Shown: positions 45,296 through 54,868, counted from the first letter of the stretch. The stretch is DNA of 64,000 nucleotides from Merdibacter sp965119685 (GCA_965119685.1 OZ221971.1:682001-746000), one strand, 5' to 3'. Notes: generated by a model not told the origin, from the sequence alone. Made by a program: numbers and translations.

Positions 45296-47167
45296 TTACA
45301 GCTTTAACAGTGCGCTGACGGTCTCCTTGACCTCAGCACGGATGATTTTTTGGTGAATTGCTTCGTCATAGAGCTGATAGAACAGCTCGCGCATCGGATG
45401 CTTCAGGCGGATGGAATCCGCCTTAGTCAAAGCGATGAACAGGATGAGATCACATGGTTCATTGCCCCATAGAATCTCTTGTTGCAAAGTGATGACGAGC
45501 AGGGCGGAACGCTTGACCGTCGCAAAGGAGGCGTGCGGGATGGCGGTGCGATTGCCGATTGCCGTCGAGGAAAGCTCTTCGCGCTCTCTGATCGCATCCC
45601 CGAATTGCTCTGTCACATTTTCTTCCCGCACCAAGCGGGCATGAGCATATTCGATGACCTCCTGCTGCGAGTGCAGGGGCAGGTGAAGAAAGAGGAAGGT
45701 ATCCGCCAGCTCGTGCAGCCGCTGCTCTTTAATGCAGCGGTTTTGCATCAGTCCCTCGATGGCGGCGATATCGCCCTGCGTGAGCAGAGGGCTGACGATG
45801 AGATGGGGCAGCGCGCTGTGAATGGGCATGGTCGACAGGATGAAGTCAATGTCGTCCCGCGGCGGAGTGTTTTGAAATTCACTGAAGCTTTGCGCAGCTG
45901 CAATCGTCAGATGTGGGAAACGGCTTTTCAGGCGAACACTCAGCAGCTGGGAAGCGCCGATGCCGCTGTTGCAGACGATCAGTGCCCGCAGATAGCCGCA
46001 GCGATCCTCCAGCATCAGCTGGATGTGAATGGCGATAAAGCCGACTTCATCTTCATTGAGCCGCGTATGACAGAAACGCTCGAAGATCGCGTTTGTCATA
46101 AAGGCGATGCCATAAGCCTGCGCATATTCCCGTTTGATCTCCTCCAGCATCGGATTCACGATGTGAACGTGATTTTGCAGACGATTGATCATCGGCTGTA
46201 AATGGATGAGCAGGCTTTCCAGATAACGCTTGGAGTCGATGGCGGTCTGCTTCATGTTTTCCACCAGGGTGATGATCTCCTTGGCAATCCAAAATACCGT
46301 CGGGTCTTGTTCCTCCTGCACCTCTTGCAGCAGGACACGCCCGCAGATCACATAGAGATAGAGGAGATAGCGCTCGCCCTTTCCTGCCTGAATGCCATAA
46401 TGCGCTTCTAACGCATCCCAGAGGTGATCGGCTTCCTCACGTTCTCTTGTATATTTAGGATCATAGTTTTCCATCCCCTCCCATTCGATGGGATTGCCAT
46501 CGAGGATGCGCCGCAGGGCGATGATGAGGTGCAGAGCGATCAGCTGAAAGGACTCCTCGGTAAAATGACAAAAGAGATGATCTTCGAGCTGATGCAGGCG
46601 GTGAAGGATCGGGTGGGGATCTATGTGCAGCAGATGAATCAGCTTTTCACTCACCCCTTCATGGCGCAGCAGGGAGACATACAGCGAACGAAGCACCTTT
46701 TCCTCGCCGCTGATGCGGATGCCCTTGTTCTTTTTCTGTTCCAGTGACAGACCTTGTGGAAGCTCTCGCTTGATTTCGCTGAGAGCAGCCTGTAAGGTCG
46801 CCCGGCTGATATGGTGGAGATCGGCGAGCCTGGGAATGCTGAGATAGGCGTCGCTGCTGTTTAACAGGGTGAACAAAATGTCGCGTTTTCGCCGGGTGAG
46901 CTCCTGTCTGCCGTTTGTCTGTTTTGCAAACAGCGATGGCAATGCGGCGAGCAGTGATGATCGCTCCTGTACGCTTAGCTGCAAACGGATACCGATCCCT
47001 CTTTTTTTCTCTAAGGAGAGATGTAACGGGGCTAACAGCTCGCTGAGAGCGGCGACGTCATTGCGTATGGTAGCGCCGGAAACGTGAAACTGATTTGCCA
47101 GCGCCTCAAAGGTGACCGGGGTTTCCTGACGAAGGAGCAGCTGTAAGATCTCATAAGGGCGATTCAA
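45296..47167 (-). CDS. MtlR/BglG-type PTS-regulated transcriptional activator
   Basis: A 623-aa DNA-binding activator with N-terminal HTH domains (about 1-170: LANQFHVSGATIRNDVAAL, LADLHHISRATLQAALSEI), two PRDs (about 190-390), an EIIB-like domain with Cys in IVCNSGIGASQLL, and an EIIA-like domain with His in NRTAIPHASFATVKR. The start is TTG at 47167, behind an almost perfect AAAGGAGGTGATCG site. It should activate this operon according to PTS phosphorylation state. A small ORF immediately upstream may be co-transcribed. Confidence 0.93.
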   Translation of the reverse strand: MNRPYEILQLLLRQETPVTFEALANQFHVSGATIRNDVAALSELLAPLHLSLEKKRGIGIRLQLSVQERSSLLAALPSLFAKQTNGRQELTRRKRDILFTLLNSSDAYLSIPRLADLHHISRATLQAALSEIKRELPQGLSLEQKKNKGIRISGEEKVLRSLYVSLLRHEGVSEKLIHLLHIDPHPILHRLHQLEDHLFCHFTEESFQLIALHLIIALRRILDGNPIEWEGMENYDPKYTREREEADHLWDALEAHYGIQAGKGERYLLYLYVICGRVLLQEVQEEQDPTVFWIAKEIITLVENMKQTAIDSKRYLESLLIHLQPMINRLQNHVHIVNPMLEEIKREYAQAYGIAFMTNAIFERFCHTRLNEDEVGFIAIHIQLMLEDRCGYLRALIVCNSGIGASQLLSVRLKSRFPHLTIAAAQSFSEFQNTPPRDDIDFILSTMPIHSALPHLIVSPLLTQGDIAAIEGLMQNRCIKEQRLHELADTFLFLHLPLHSQQEVIEYAHARLVREENVTEQFGDAIREREELSSTAIGNRTAIPHASFATVKRSALLVITLQQEILWGNEPCDLILFIALTKADSIRLKHPMRELFYQLYDEAIHQKIIRAEVKETVSALLKL

Positions 47168-47171
47168 ACGA

Positions 47172-47480
47172 TCACCTCCTTTCTAACGGTGCGCTGTATG
47201 TGGCGGGGCTGCGAAACGAATAGGGGCTGCCGCTCATCTGCCAGCGCGGGCAGGGACAGTGCGACTGCTTGCAGATACATAGAAAGCACAGCCGTTTGGC
47301 AAGGACGGACGCACATAAAGGGACGGCGCAGAACAAAGCCGGATAAAAACGGTTGTGCAGGCAGAGAAAGAAGATGAGAAAAAGGGTGAGGGCATGCAGC
47401 AAGTTCATCCCGGTGCGCTCGGTCACCTCGATTTGCCGAGGGTCCCATCGGATGCGGTAATAGAGGGCACATAGCTTCAT
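47172..47480 (-). CDS. small hydrophobic protein upstream of the PTS regulator
   Basis: Unknown 102-aa ORF. AAAGGAG sits 7 bp before its ATG, and its stop lies 4 bp before the regulator's TTG, inside the regulator's ribosome-site region, which suggests real translation and coupling. Residues 25-70 are hydrophobic (MNLLHALTLFLIFFLCL and following), probably one or two membrane segments; there are ten cysteines, several clustered in LCFLCICK and CPCP. An overlapping frame also spans this region but lacks a ribosome site. No family recognised. Confidence 0.55.
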   Translation of the reverse strand: MKLCALYYRIRWDPRQIEVTERTGMNLLHALTLFLIFFLCLHNRFYPALFCAVPLCASVLAKRLCFLCICKQSHCPCPRWQMSGSPYSFRSPATYSAPLERR

Positions 47481-47657
47481 TCACATTCTCCTTTCGGCTT
47501 TACTGTAACAAAACGAGCAATCGCCTGCGGCCAAAGTTTCTGCGCAATTGTGTTAATCAAATCACATCGCACGTTCCCATGCAACTGCGGCACCCGAAGA
47601 AAGGACTGCCTATTTTTGCCAAAATGTTCTATAATGAAACAAAGGCAGGTGAAACGC

Positions 47658-48074
47658 ATGAAAGAGATGGAGGTCGTCTGCGGCGTATTGCAAAGAGGAG
47701 AGCGGGTGTTTATCGCCAAACGCAAAAGCGCGCATGCCGATGGCGTATGGGAGTTTCCCGGCGGTAAGGTCGAGGAAAAGGAAAGCCGAGAAGATGCCGT
47801 GGTGCGTGAATTGGCCGAAGAGCTGCATGTACAGGCGAATGTCGATTGTTATCTGACAACGATCACAGATGAACAGGAGGGCGTTTTCCTGCGCGTGCAC
47901 GCCTATCTCTGTCACAGCGAAGAGCTGCCTCACGCGTTATGCGCACACAGCGAGGGTCGCTGGGTGAATGGCGAGGAGTTAAACGACTATGCGTTTCAGC
48001 CGGCAGATGCGGCGATCATCCGTCAAGTGCAGGAGGTGCTGTCATGTTTGAAAGAACAAACGAGATCAAAGTGA
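47658..48074 (+). CDS. Nudix hydrolase, MutT-like
   Basis: A 138-aa (deoxy)nucleoside triphosphate pyrophosphohydrolase. The Nudix box GGKVEEKESREDAVVRELAEEL is split here for length: GGKVEEKESRED then AVVRELAEEL; the final Gly of the consensus is His. The family cleans up oxidised nucleotides such as 8-oxo-dGTP. ATG 47658 follows AGGTGA; ATG 47634 is an alternative. It overlaps the HD gene by 31 bp. Confidence 0.9.
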   Translation: MKEMEVVCGVLQRGERVFIAKRKSAHADGVWEFPGGKVEEKESREDAVVRELAEELHVQANVDCYLTTITDEQEGVFLRVHAYLCHSEELPHALCAHSEGRWVNGEELNDYAFQPADAAIIRQVQEVLSCLKEQTRSK

Positions 48075-49285
48075 TGCGCGATCCCATCCACGGCTACATC
48101 CACGTTGCCTATCAGGTGATCTGGGACTGTATCAACGCGCGGGAATTTCAGCGTCTGCGCCGCATTCATCAGCTGGGCGGGGATTTTCAGGTGTATCACA
48201 CGGCAGAGCACACGCGCTTTTCTCATTCGCTGGGCGTTTATGAGATCGTGCGCAGAATGGTGGAGGAGATTCCGGCGCTCGTCGATGCGCTGAGCGAGTA
48301 TGAAAAGTGTGCGGTGATGTTAGCCGGCCTTTTGCATGACTTGGGACACGGCCCCTTTTCCCATGCCTTTGAAGCGGTCAGCGAGTGCCGCCATGAACGG
48401 ATGACACAGCGCATCCTCTTAGAGGACAGCGAGATTCATCATATCTTGGCGCAGGCGGATGCAGACTTGCCGCAGGCGGTGGCGGACATCATCGGCTATC
48501 GTCATAAAAACGACCTGCTCAATCAGCTGGTCAGCGGACAGCTGGATGCCGATCGTATGGATTATCTGCTGCGCGATGCCTATTTTACCGGTACGAGCTA
48601 TGGCACCTTCGATATGGAGCGCATCCTGCGTACCATCCGCATCCAAAAAGGGCGCTTGGCGGTCAAAGAGAGCGGCATTCACAGTGTGGAAGACTATATC
48701 ATGGCACGCTATCACATGTATTGGCAGGTGTATTTGCATCCGATGGCGCGCAGCTATGAGATCATCATTGCGCTGCTGTTTGCACGGATGAAGGCGCTTT
48801 GGAAAGAAAATCCCGCATTTTTTGCAAGACTGGAGATGTTTGTACCGTTTCTGCGCGGGGGAGAGGTCGGTGTGGAGGCGCTCATCCGCTTGGATGAGGC
48901 GGCTGCTTTGTATGGCTTTTCTCTGCTTTGTGAGCGTGAGGATCCGATACTGCGCGATTTATCGTCACGTGTGCTCAACCGCCGCCTGTTTGTCTATGGC
49001 GTGGATGATGCAAAGCGTTATGAACAGATCTGCGCATCCGCTCAGCTGCATGGGTATGAGCCGCGCTATTATGTGCACCGCGATCGTGTGATGCAGCGTC
49101 CGTATTCGCCGTATCAGGGACGGCAGGGCGCGCATGTCATCTGGATTGTCGATGAGGCAGGGGAGCTGAGCGAGCTCTCGGAAAAAAGCGCCATCGTCCG
49201 GGCGCTGGTGAATGCCGAGCTGAAAGAGCAGCAGCTGATCTACTATCCCAAGGAGCTGGAGGAACGCTCACCCTTGCGCGCCTGA
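48044..49285 (+). CDS. HD-domain phosphohydrolase (YwfO/SAMHD1-like)
   Basis: A 413-aa HD hydrolase. Metal ligands are visible in HTRFSHSLGVYE, LLHDLGHGPFSHAFE (the HD pair) and DRMDYLLRDAYFTG. Relatives hydrolyse dNTPs or other nucleotides; pairing with a Nudix gene suits nucleotide-pool control, which is an inference. ATG 48044 has AGGAGGTG upstream and lies inside the end of the Nudix gene. Confidence 0.9.
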   Translation: MFERTNEIKVMRDPIHGYIHVAYQVIWDCINAREFQRLRRIHQLGGDFQVYHTAEHTRFSHSLGVYEIVRRMVEEIPALVDALSEYEKCAVMLAGLLHDLGHGPFSHAFEAVSECRHERMTQRILLEDSEIHHILAQADADLPQAVADIIGYRHKNDLLNQLVSGQLDADRMDYLLRDAYFTGTSYGTFDMERILRTIRIQKGRLAVKESGIHSVEDYIMARYHMYWQVYLHPMARSYEIIIALLFARMKALWKENPAFFARLEMFVPFLRGGEVGVEALIRLDEAAALYGFSLLCEREDPILRDLSSRVLNRRLFVYGVDDAKRYEQICASAQLHGYEPRYYVHRDRVMQRPYSPYQGRQGAHVIWIVDEAGELSELSEKSAIVRALVNAELKEQQLIYYPKELEERSPLRA

Positions 49286-49745
49286 TGAAACAAAGAGCGT
49301 CAAAGCGGTAACATGCGCTCGCATGCAGAGAGGGCTGTGAGGAAAGATAAGGATGAGAAAAAGGTGTTTGTGCGAGGGCAGCGGCTGATGGGATGAAGAA
49401 GCATTCAAATAATCCATATGGCTTTTTTTGGCAGGCAGAGGATACGGCTGCCTGTTTTTACGGCGATTGATAATCCGCAGGTGATGGCTGGAAACATTCG
49501 CAAACGGTCTGCCGATGGGAATCATCAAGCAGCAGTATCATCATTGTAATGGAAATGAATCGCCGTTTTTGTGCAGGAATGCAAGCATTCCAATCGCTGA
49601 GACGTTATGGTATGGGTTACAGTTGTTTCACAGAGCTTTCAGCAATTATGCGTCAGCATCACAAACGAGTGCATCTAACAACGAACCAAGCGAAATCCCT
49701 CATATTTCAGGAGAACGCACGCATACTAAGCCAGAGGTGATCTGT
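49286..49745. other. intergenic region before the NHEJ genes
   Basis: Holds the terminator at 49433. The remainder, including an open frame in phase with ku upstream of 49746, shows no ribosome site or recognisable protein. Confidence 0.4.
49433..49459 (+). terminator. terminator after the HD gene
   Basis: CAGGCAG (49433-49439) pairs with CTGCCTG (49448-49454), followed by TTTTT. Located about 150 bp after the stop codon. Confidence 0.75.
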
Positions 49746-50537
49746 ATGGCGGCTGCTCACAAAGGGGCGATTTCTTTTGGTTTGGTGCATATTCCCATTC
49801 AGCTCTATCGCACCACGCGGGACAACGATATATCGTTTCATCAGTTATGCAAGGATACCCATGAAAGGGTTCGTTATAAGAAGTATTGTCCCCACTGTAA
49901 AAAAGAACTGACAAGCAAAGACATCGTCAAAGGCTATCAGTATGAAAAGGATCAATATGTCATCATGAGCGATGATGAACTCGAGCGTATCAAGACAGAA
50001 AAGGATAAGACGATTCACATTTTACAGTTTACAAAGCTGGAAGAAATTCCTGACATTTATTATGAGAAGAATTATTATGCCGTTGCCGATCGCTATGCGA
50101 TGAAGGCGTATGAGCTGCTCAGAAAAAGCATGTACGCTTTGGGCGTCGTAGCGATTGCAAAAACGGTGATCGCCACGAAGGAGACATTGCTTGCGCTATG
50201 CCCGATGGAAAAGGGAATACTGGTCAAGACCTTGTTTTATCAAGACGAGATTTTAGAGATGCCTCAGGAGGAAGCACAGCCGAAGCTGAATAAAAATGAG
50301 ATCGATATGGCAAAGCAGCTGATCAAGTCCATGACGAAGAACTATGATCCCAACATCTACTTTGACGAATACCAAGCGCGCTTGAAAAAGGCGCTGGAAG
50401 AAAAGATACAGGGACATGAGATCGTACATCCGGCAGTGAAGGATGCGGGTGAGACGCCGATCGATTTGATGGAGGCGCTGAAGCAATCCGTTGCGGCGAT
50501 GCAAAAGAGCGGCAGAAAAAGGAGCGTACAGCATTGA
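49746..50537 (+). CDS. ku: non-homologous end-joining protein Ku
   Basis: A 263-aa bacterial Ku, a homodimeric ring that holds DNA ends. Recognised from KGAISFGLVHIPIQLYRTT at the N-terminus, the zinc-like CPHCKKEL segment, and the beta-barrel core through YDPNIYFDEYQARLKKALE. The length is at the short end for the family. ATG 49746 follows AGAGGTGA; the frame extends upstream without a ribosome site. The ligase gene overlaps its last codon, so the two are one operon. Confidence 0.95.
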   Translation: MAAAHKGAISFGLVHIPIQLYRTTRDNDISFHQLCKDTHERVRYKKYCPHCKKELTSKDIVKGYQYEKDQYVIMSDDELERIKTEKDKTIHILQFTKLEEIPDIYYEKNYYAVADRYAMKAYELLRKSMYALGVVAIAKTVIATKETLLALCPMEKGILVKTLFYQDEILEMPQEEAQPKLNKNEIDMAKQLIKSMTKNYDPNIYFDEYQARLKKALEEKIQGHEIVHPAVKDAGETPIDLMEALKQSVAAMQKSGRKRSVQH

Positions 50538-51448
50538 ATAAGATGATACGTCCGATGCTCATAGGAGCACAGCGCCCACCCTTTGACGATGTGGATTTCC
50601 TCTATGAAATAAAGCTGGATGGGATACGCTGTATCGCCTGCTGCGATCGGGATGGCGTCACTCTGTATAATAAAAGGGGAATGCGGCTGCTGGCACACTT
50701 CCCGGAGCTTGGAGAGATCCATCGGCAGGCGAAAAGAGCGTGCATTTTGGATGGGGAGCTCTATGTTTTTAAAGAGGGAGTTACGGATTTCTTTGCGGTT
50801 CAAAAACGCGCGCTGCTTCGCGATGATTTTAAGATCAGGATTGCCGCAAAACAATATCCGGCGACGTTTACCGCTTTTGATGTTTTGGAGATCGAAGGAA
50901 ACAGCCTGATGCAGACGCCGCTCATCGAGAGAAAAAACATGCTCGAAGTGCTGATCGAAGAGAATGAGCGCCTCAATATTTCCCGATATATCGAGGAACA
51001 GGGAATGCGGCTGTTTGAGCTGACCAAGGAAAAAGGTTTGGAGGGTATCGTAGCCAAGCAAAAGAGCAGTCTCTATTATGAGGGCAAGCGCACGAAAGAG
51101 TGGATTAAGTGCAAGCATCTGCTGGATGATGATTTTGTGATCGCCGGCTATATACGGAAAAGTCAGGGAATGACGAGCCTCGTATTGGGGAAGTATGATG
51201 AAGCGAGACTGGTGTACAAGGGGCATGTGACTTTGGGCGTTTCTCTTACAGAGATCAACAGGAGGACACAAAAAACAAAACAATGCCCGTTTCGCGAGGT
51301 TCCTTTGGGCAATGCAGATGCCATTTGGATTCAACCGTTTCTCGTGGGAACTGTTACGTTTATGCAATACACGCGGGAGGGAAACATGCGTCAGCCTGTA
51401 TTCAAGGGATTGCGGGATGATAAGCTGCCGATGGAATGCTGTGTGTAA
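50534..51448 (+). CDS. ligD: ATP-dependent DNA ligase, NHEJ type (LigD ligase domain only)
   Basis: A 304-aa stand-alone ligase. Lys28 in EIKLDGIR is the adenylated residue (motif I); ILDGEL is motif III, GLEGIVAKQ motif IV and KEWIKCKH motif V. An OB-fold follows to the end. The polymerase and phosphoesterase domains found in mycobacterial or Pseudomonas LigD are absent. The likely start is TTG 50534, with GGAG 9 bp upstream and overlap with the ku stop; ATG 50543 is the alternative. Confidence 0.92.
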   Translation: MNKMIRPMLIGAQRPPFDDVDFLYEIKLDGIRCIACCDRDGVTLYNKRGMRLLAHFPELGEIHRQAKRACILDGELYVFKEGVTDFFAVQKRALLRDDFKIRIAAKQYPATFTAFDVLEIEGNSLMQTPLIERKNMLEVLIEENERLNISRYIEEQGMRLFELTKEKGLEGIVAKQKSSLYYEGKRTKEWIKCKHLLDDDFVIAGYIRKSQGMTSLVLGKYDEARLVYKGHVTLGVSLTEINRRTQKTKQCPFREVPLGNADAIWIQPFLVGTVTFMQYTREGNMRQPVFKGLRDDKLPMECCV

Positions 51449-51548
51449 GCGGCTGGTCCTTTGATCGATCCTCTGATAGAAAACGGGCGCGTCTTTCTTT
51501 TTTTCATCGCCGCACTTTTCTTTAAAAGCGTGCAAACAGAATAATAAA

Positions 51549-51579
51549 AAATAGGTTTGGCATCGTGCCAAACCTATTT
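51549..51579. terminator. convergent terminator between ligase and cell-wall gene
   Basis: A 14-bp perfect stem, AAATAGGTTTGGCA with TGCCAAACCTATTT, and a 3-nt loop. The A-run on the left provides a T-run for the minus strand. Confidence 0.88.
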
Positions 51580-51642
51580 CAGCTAAAACCTATGAAGCAT
51601 CTGTGACGCTATCGTAAGCGCAGCGTCAGCTGCGATGCTGTG

Positions 51643-52677
51643 TTAATCGATGTGAATGAATACCGGTCCGGAACCGACATAGGCACTGGAAATAACCGTG
51701 CTGCTGCCAAACCAGCCTCCGTGTACCGCCTGACCGTTACCGATGTAGACCGCGACATGCGCCATTCCCAAGCCGCCGTCCGCGTAGTAGATCAGATCGC
51801 CCGGCTGCGGATCGCTGGTGATCGTACCTAAGGATAAGTAACCTGCCGGCCATCCGTGATAATAGATGCCGTTAGCGGCTAATGCGTTTGTCACTAACAT
51901 CGTGCAGTCCTGATTGACGCCGAGCTGTGCGAGCGCTGCCGCCGCGATCCCCTCGCTCAGCGCGCTGCTTGCCTCTCTGGCAACACCGCTTTCGTTGAAT
52001 ACGTAAGAGACGCCATCGATCTCTGCCTCCGTATCCTTCAGCACCTTGCCATAGGCATCGCGATAAAAGGCATTGCCTTCCTCATCATAATCCCATCCGG
52101 TGTAAAGTACGCCGTATTCATCGAGATAGTAGGTCTCATCGCCGATCTTCGTCTTGCCGGCTGCCATGATACCTTCCTCATCGAAATAGTGTCGCTTTCC
52201 GTTGATGGTCTTCCATCCGACGACTTTTTTGCCGTTTTCATCGACATAGACAAACGTGTCCTCATCGATTTCCACATACTGTTCTGTCACAAGATAACCG
52301 TGATCGTCATAGAGCACATCATCGTTCCACCCTTTCAGCAGGCGCCCGTCCTTTTGAAAGAGATACGTTTCCTCGCCGATGCGCTGTTCGCCGCTGACCA
52401 TCTTTCCGCTGTCTGCGAAATAGTAGTCCGCATTGTCGATCGTCTGCCAGCCAAACAGCATTTCGGCATTCTCATCAAAATAATAAGTGCCTTCCTCCAG
52501 CTGTAGCCAGCCGATCGCTTGTTCGTGTGTTGATTCGAGAATGTAATATCTGTCGCTGCCTTCCCCATGCCATCCCGGCTGTGCTTCATAGGCATATACA
52601 GCGGAAACCACCGGGACACAGGTTGCAATGCACAGTGCCGCAGCGATCTTCTTGCTGTGTTTTTCCAAGAAATTCAT
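51643..52677 (-). CDS. secreted cell-wall-binding NlpC/P60-like hydrolase
   Basis: A 344-aa exported protein. A signal peptide spans about 1-30 (hydrophobic core, cleavage near VYA-YEA). From about 50 to 235 there are ten or so choline/glucan-binding-type repeats (GWQTIDNADYYFADSGKMV pattern: aromatic-Gly-x-W and YYFD). The C-terminal 100 residues look like an NlpC/P60 or CHAP fold, with Cys in QDCTMLV and His in MAHVAVYIG. It likely binds the envelope and cleaves peptidoglycan peptides. ATG 52677 follows GAGGTGA. A perfect-spaced promoter lies upstream. Confidence 0.88.
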   Translation of the reverse strand: MNFLEKHSKKIAAALCIATCVPVVSAVYAYEAQPGWHGEGSDRYYILESTHEQAIGWLQLEEGTYYFDENAEMLFGWQTIDNADYYFADSGKMVSGEQRIGEETYLFQKDGRLLKGWNDDVLYDDHGYLVTEQYVEIDEDTFVYVDENGKKVVGWKTINGKRHYFDEEGIMAAGKTKIGDETYYLDEYGVLYTGWDYDEEGNAFYRDAYGKVLKDTEAEIDGVSYVFNESGVAREASSALSEGIAAAALAQLGVNQDCTMLVTNALAANGIYYHGWPAGYLSLGTITSDPQPGDLIYYADGGLGMAHVAVYIGNGQAVHGGWFGSSTVISSAYVGSGPVFIHID

Positions 52678-52705
52678 CCGTTTCACCTCATTCAAAGCCA
52701 ACAGA

Positions 52706-52734
52706 AGTATAACATTCCTGTAAGATTGATGCAA
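52706..52734 (-). promoter_or_regulatory. promoter of the NlpC/P60-like gene
   Basis: On the minus strand TTGCAT (52734-52729), a 17-bp spacer and TATACT (52711-52706). Confidence 0.75.
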
Positions 52735-53002
52735 ATTTTTCCGCTAAAAAATGCAAAGGTGACGTTAAAAAGTACAAAAAATAAGCTTTTTTTCTGCTTT
52801 TTGATCCATGGCTTTCGGCATTTGCCAGACGGTTATCATCCTTTCCGCTCTCTGCCGCATAACGCGCTTTTCCATTTTGCAATGAAAACGTGATAAAGCC
52901 CAAGAGATGCAGGATGAAAGACAGGGAAGCCGCCCTCTCTCAATGGAGGAATGTCGCACAGGCGCAAATCGTCAAGGACGCATCATCAGCACTTTGACGC
53001 GC
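52735..53002. other. intergenic region downstream of the PBP gene
   Basis: No gene seen. A minus-strand AAGC/GCTT hairpin with a T-rich tail near 52780-52806 could terminate the PBP transcript, but it is weak. Confidence 0.35.
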
Positions 53003-54868
53003 TTACTCGTCTGTGCGCAGATACCAATAGACGCTGCCATCCTGCGCGCTCTTGCCGCTGATGGGATCAACGCTGCGGGAAACGATCTGATCACTTGGCA
53101 GATACCATACTCCTTCTCTCTCTGCATACAGGTTGTTGAACGTATTTTGAAAGATTTTTTTGGCATGACTCTGATCGGCACTGCTCAATGTGCGGTTATC
53201 GTCATAACCGCTCCAGATGGCAAGAGTGTATTGCGGATTGTATCCGACGACCAAGGAGTCCCAATCGCTGGTGCCGGATTTTACGGCTGTTTTGACTTTC
53301 GGCGATGATCCCAGCATGGAAGGATAGGCGTAGGTCTTGTTTTTCTGATCGTAGGTGGCGGTCATTAGCTGTGAGAGCACCAGCGTCTCATCCCGGCGCA
53401 GCAGCTGTTTCAACTGGGTTTGATCGCGATAGAGCACCTCGCCCTCGCTTTGAATGGAGGCGATCAGCTGCGGCTTGGCATACAGCCCCTCTGAGGCGAA
53501 GCTGTTATAGATGGAGGCGAGCTCCAGTGCGGAGAGATTGACGGTGCCTAAAGCGAGAGAAGCGTTTGCCTCTGCCTGTATGCCGAATTTCGCCAAGGCA
53601 CTTTGCAGCGTCTCTTCACCGAGAAACAGGTGCGTTTTCACCGCGTAGATATTATCGGAAATCCCGATGGCGTTGATCAGAGAGATCTCACGGTAAGGGT
53701 AGAGGTTGCCATAGTTACCGGGCGCGTAGGTTTCGCCGTTTTCCAGCTGGAAGGTCGTCGGCTGGGAGATAAAGGTCGTCGAAGGGGTAAAGCCCTCGCA
53801 CAGGGCACAATAATACAGCAGCGGCTTGACGGTGCTTGCGATCTGCCGCTTGGCGTACAGCGCACGGTTGTATTGGGAGGTCGTATAGCTGCTGCCGCCG
53901 GCCATTGCCAGCACATGATCGCTGAATGGCTCCATCATCACCGCGCTGATTTGCATCTGCGCATCCTCGCCCATCTCCGCTTGAATCCCCTGATAGAGGG
54001 CGCGGCTGGCCGCAGGGTCAAAATAGGTGAATACCTCGATATTGCCGGAGGTGAGGTTCTTTGCGGCAAGCTCCTGCAATACCGCGTCGATGTAATACGA
54101 GCGAATGTCATCCTCCTGCGCATCCTCGCTGTGATCGATCACCACGAGCTCCTCCTCCATCGCATCTTCATACGCCTGCTCACTGATGACGCCGCTTTCG
54201 TAAAGCACCTGTAAAATCGTCTGCTGGCGATAGCGGGCGCTTTCATAGTCGAGATAAGGGGAAAAGGCACCCGGGCCGTTGACGACGCCGACTAGCATCG
54301 CCAATTCACCGGCACTGAGATCCTTGAGCTCCTTGCCATAATAATAGGAAGCGGCCTCTTTGACGCCGACGACCCCGTGTCCGAAATACAGCGTGTTGAG
54401 GTAACCCTCTAAAATATCCTGTTTGCTGTAATGCATCTCTAAACGCACGGCGTAAAAAAACTCCTCGATCTTGCGCGACAGCGTCTGATCGTTTGTCAAA
54501 AAGAGGTTTTTGGCATATTGCTGGGTGATCGTCGATCCGCCCTGCAAGCCGGTGTCGGAGAACAGGTTGTTTTTCAGCGCCGCCGCCATGCGGATCGGGT
54601 CAAAGCCGAAATGGAGATAAAAGCGTTTGTCCTCTACAGCAACAAACGCTTCCTGCACCTGCGTGGGAATCTCCTCCAGCGCCACCCATTCGCTGCTTTC
54701 TCCGAAATTGCTCTCATAGAGAACATCGCCGTTGCAATCGTACAGCGTGATGTGCTGTCGCTGCTCATACAGCTGCAAGGGAGCGCACAGCGCATACGTA
54801 TAAATAAGAAGAAAGACGCTGAGAAAAGCAAACAGCACCCAGATTGTTATACGAAACAGCTTATTCAT
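53003..54868 (-). CDS. class A penicillin-binding protein
   Basis: A 621-aa bifunctional peptidoglycan synthase. One N-terminal membrane anchor (about 7-27) is followed by the GT51 transglycosylase domain (catalytic Glu79 in VAVEDKRFYLHFG; GGSTITQQYAKNLFL) and the transpeptidase domain: SxxK is STVK in QIASTVKPLLYY, SxN is SDN in GISDNIY, and the K(S/T)G box is KSGTS. It polymerises and crosslinks the wall. GAAAGGAG precedes the ATG. It is one of the smaller class A enzymes, without C-terminal extensions. Confidence 0.94.
   Translation of the reverse strand: MNKLFRITIWVLFAFLSVFLLIYTYALCAPLQLYEQRQHITLYDCNGDVLYESNFGESSEWVALEEIPTQVQEAFVAVEDKRFYLHFGFDPIRMAAALKNNLFSDTGLQGGSTITQQYAKNLFLTNDQTLSRKIEEFFYAVRLEMHYSKQDILEGYLNTLYFGHGVVGVKEAASYYYGKELKDLSAGELAMLVGVVNGPGAFSPYLDYESARYRQQTILQVLYESGVISEQAYEDAMEEELVVIDHSEDAQEDDIRSYYIDAVLQELAAKNLTSGNIEVFTYFDPAASRALYQGIQAEMGEDAQMQISAVMMEPFSDHVLAMAGGSSYTTSQYNRALYAKRQIASTVKPLLYYCALCEGFTPSTTFISQPTTFQLENGETYAPGNYGNLYPYREISLINAIGISDNIYAVKTHLFLGEETLQSALAKFGIQAEANASLALGTVNLSALELASIYNSFASEGLYAKPQLIASIQSEGEVLYRDQTQLKQLLRRDETLVLSQLMTATYDQKNKTYAYPSMLGSSPKVKTAVKSGTSDWDSLVVGYNPQYTLAIWSGYDDNRTLSSADQSHAKKIFQNTFNNLYAEREGVWYLPSDQIVSRSVDPISGKSAQDGSVYWYLRTDE

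Noticed and set aside
45479..46201. 240-codon plus-strand ORF opposite the MtlR-type gene
   Set aside because: It is the antisense shadow of a fully supported gene; long antisense frames are common in GC-rich coding DNA.
50357..51571. 404-codon minus-strand ORF opposite ku and ligase
   Set aside because: It lies antisense to two clear genes, shows no domain, and its composition mirrors the sense codons.
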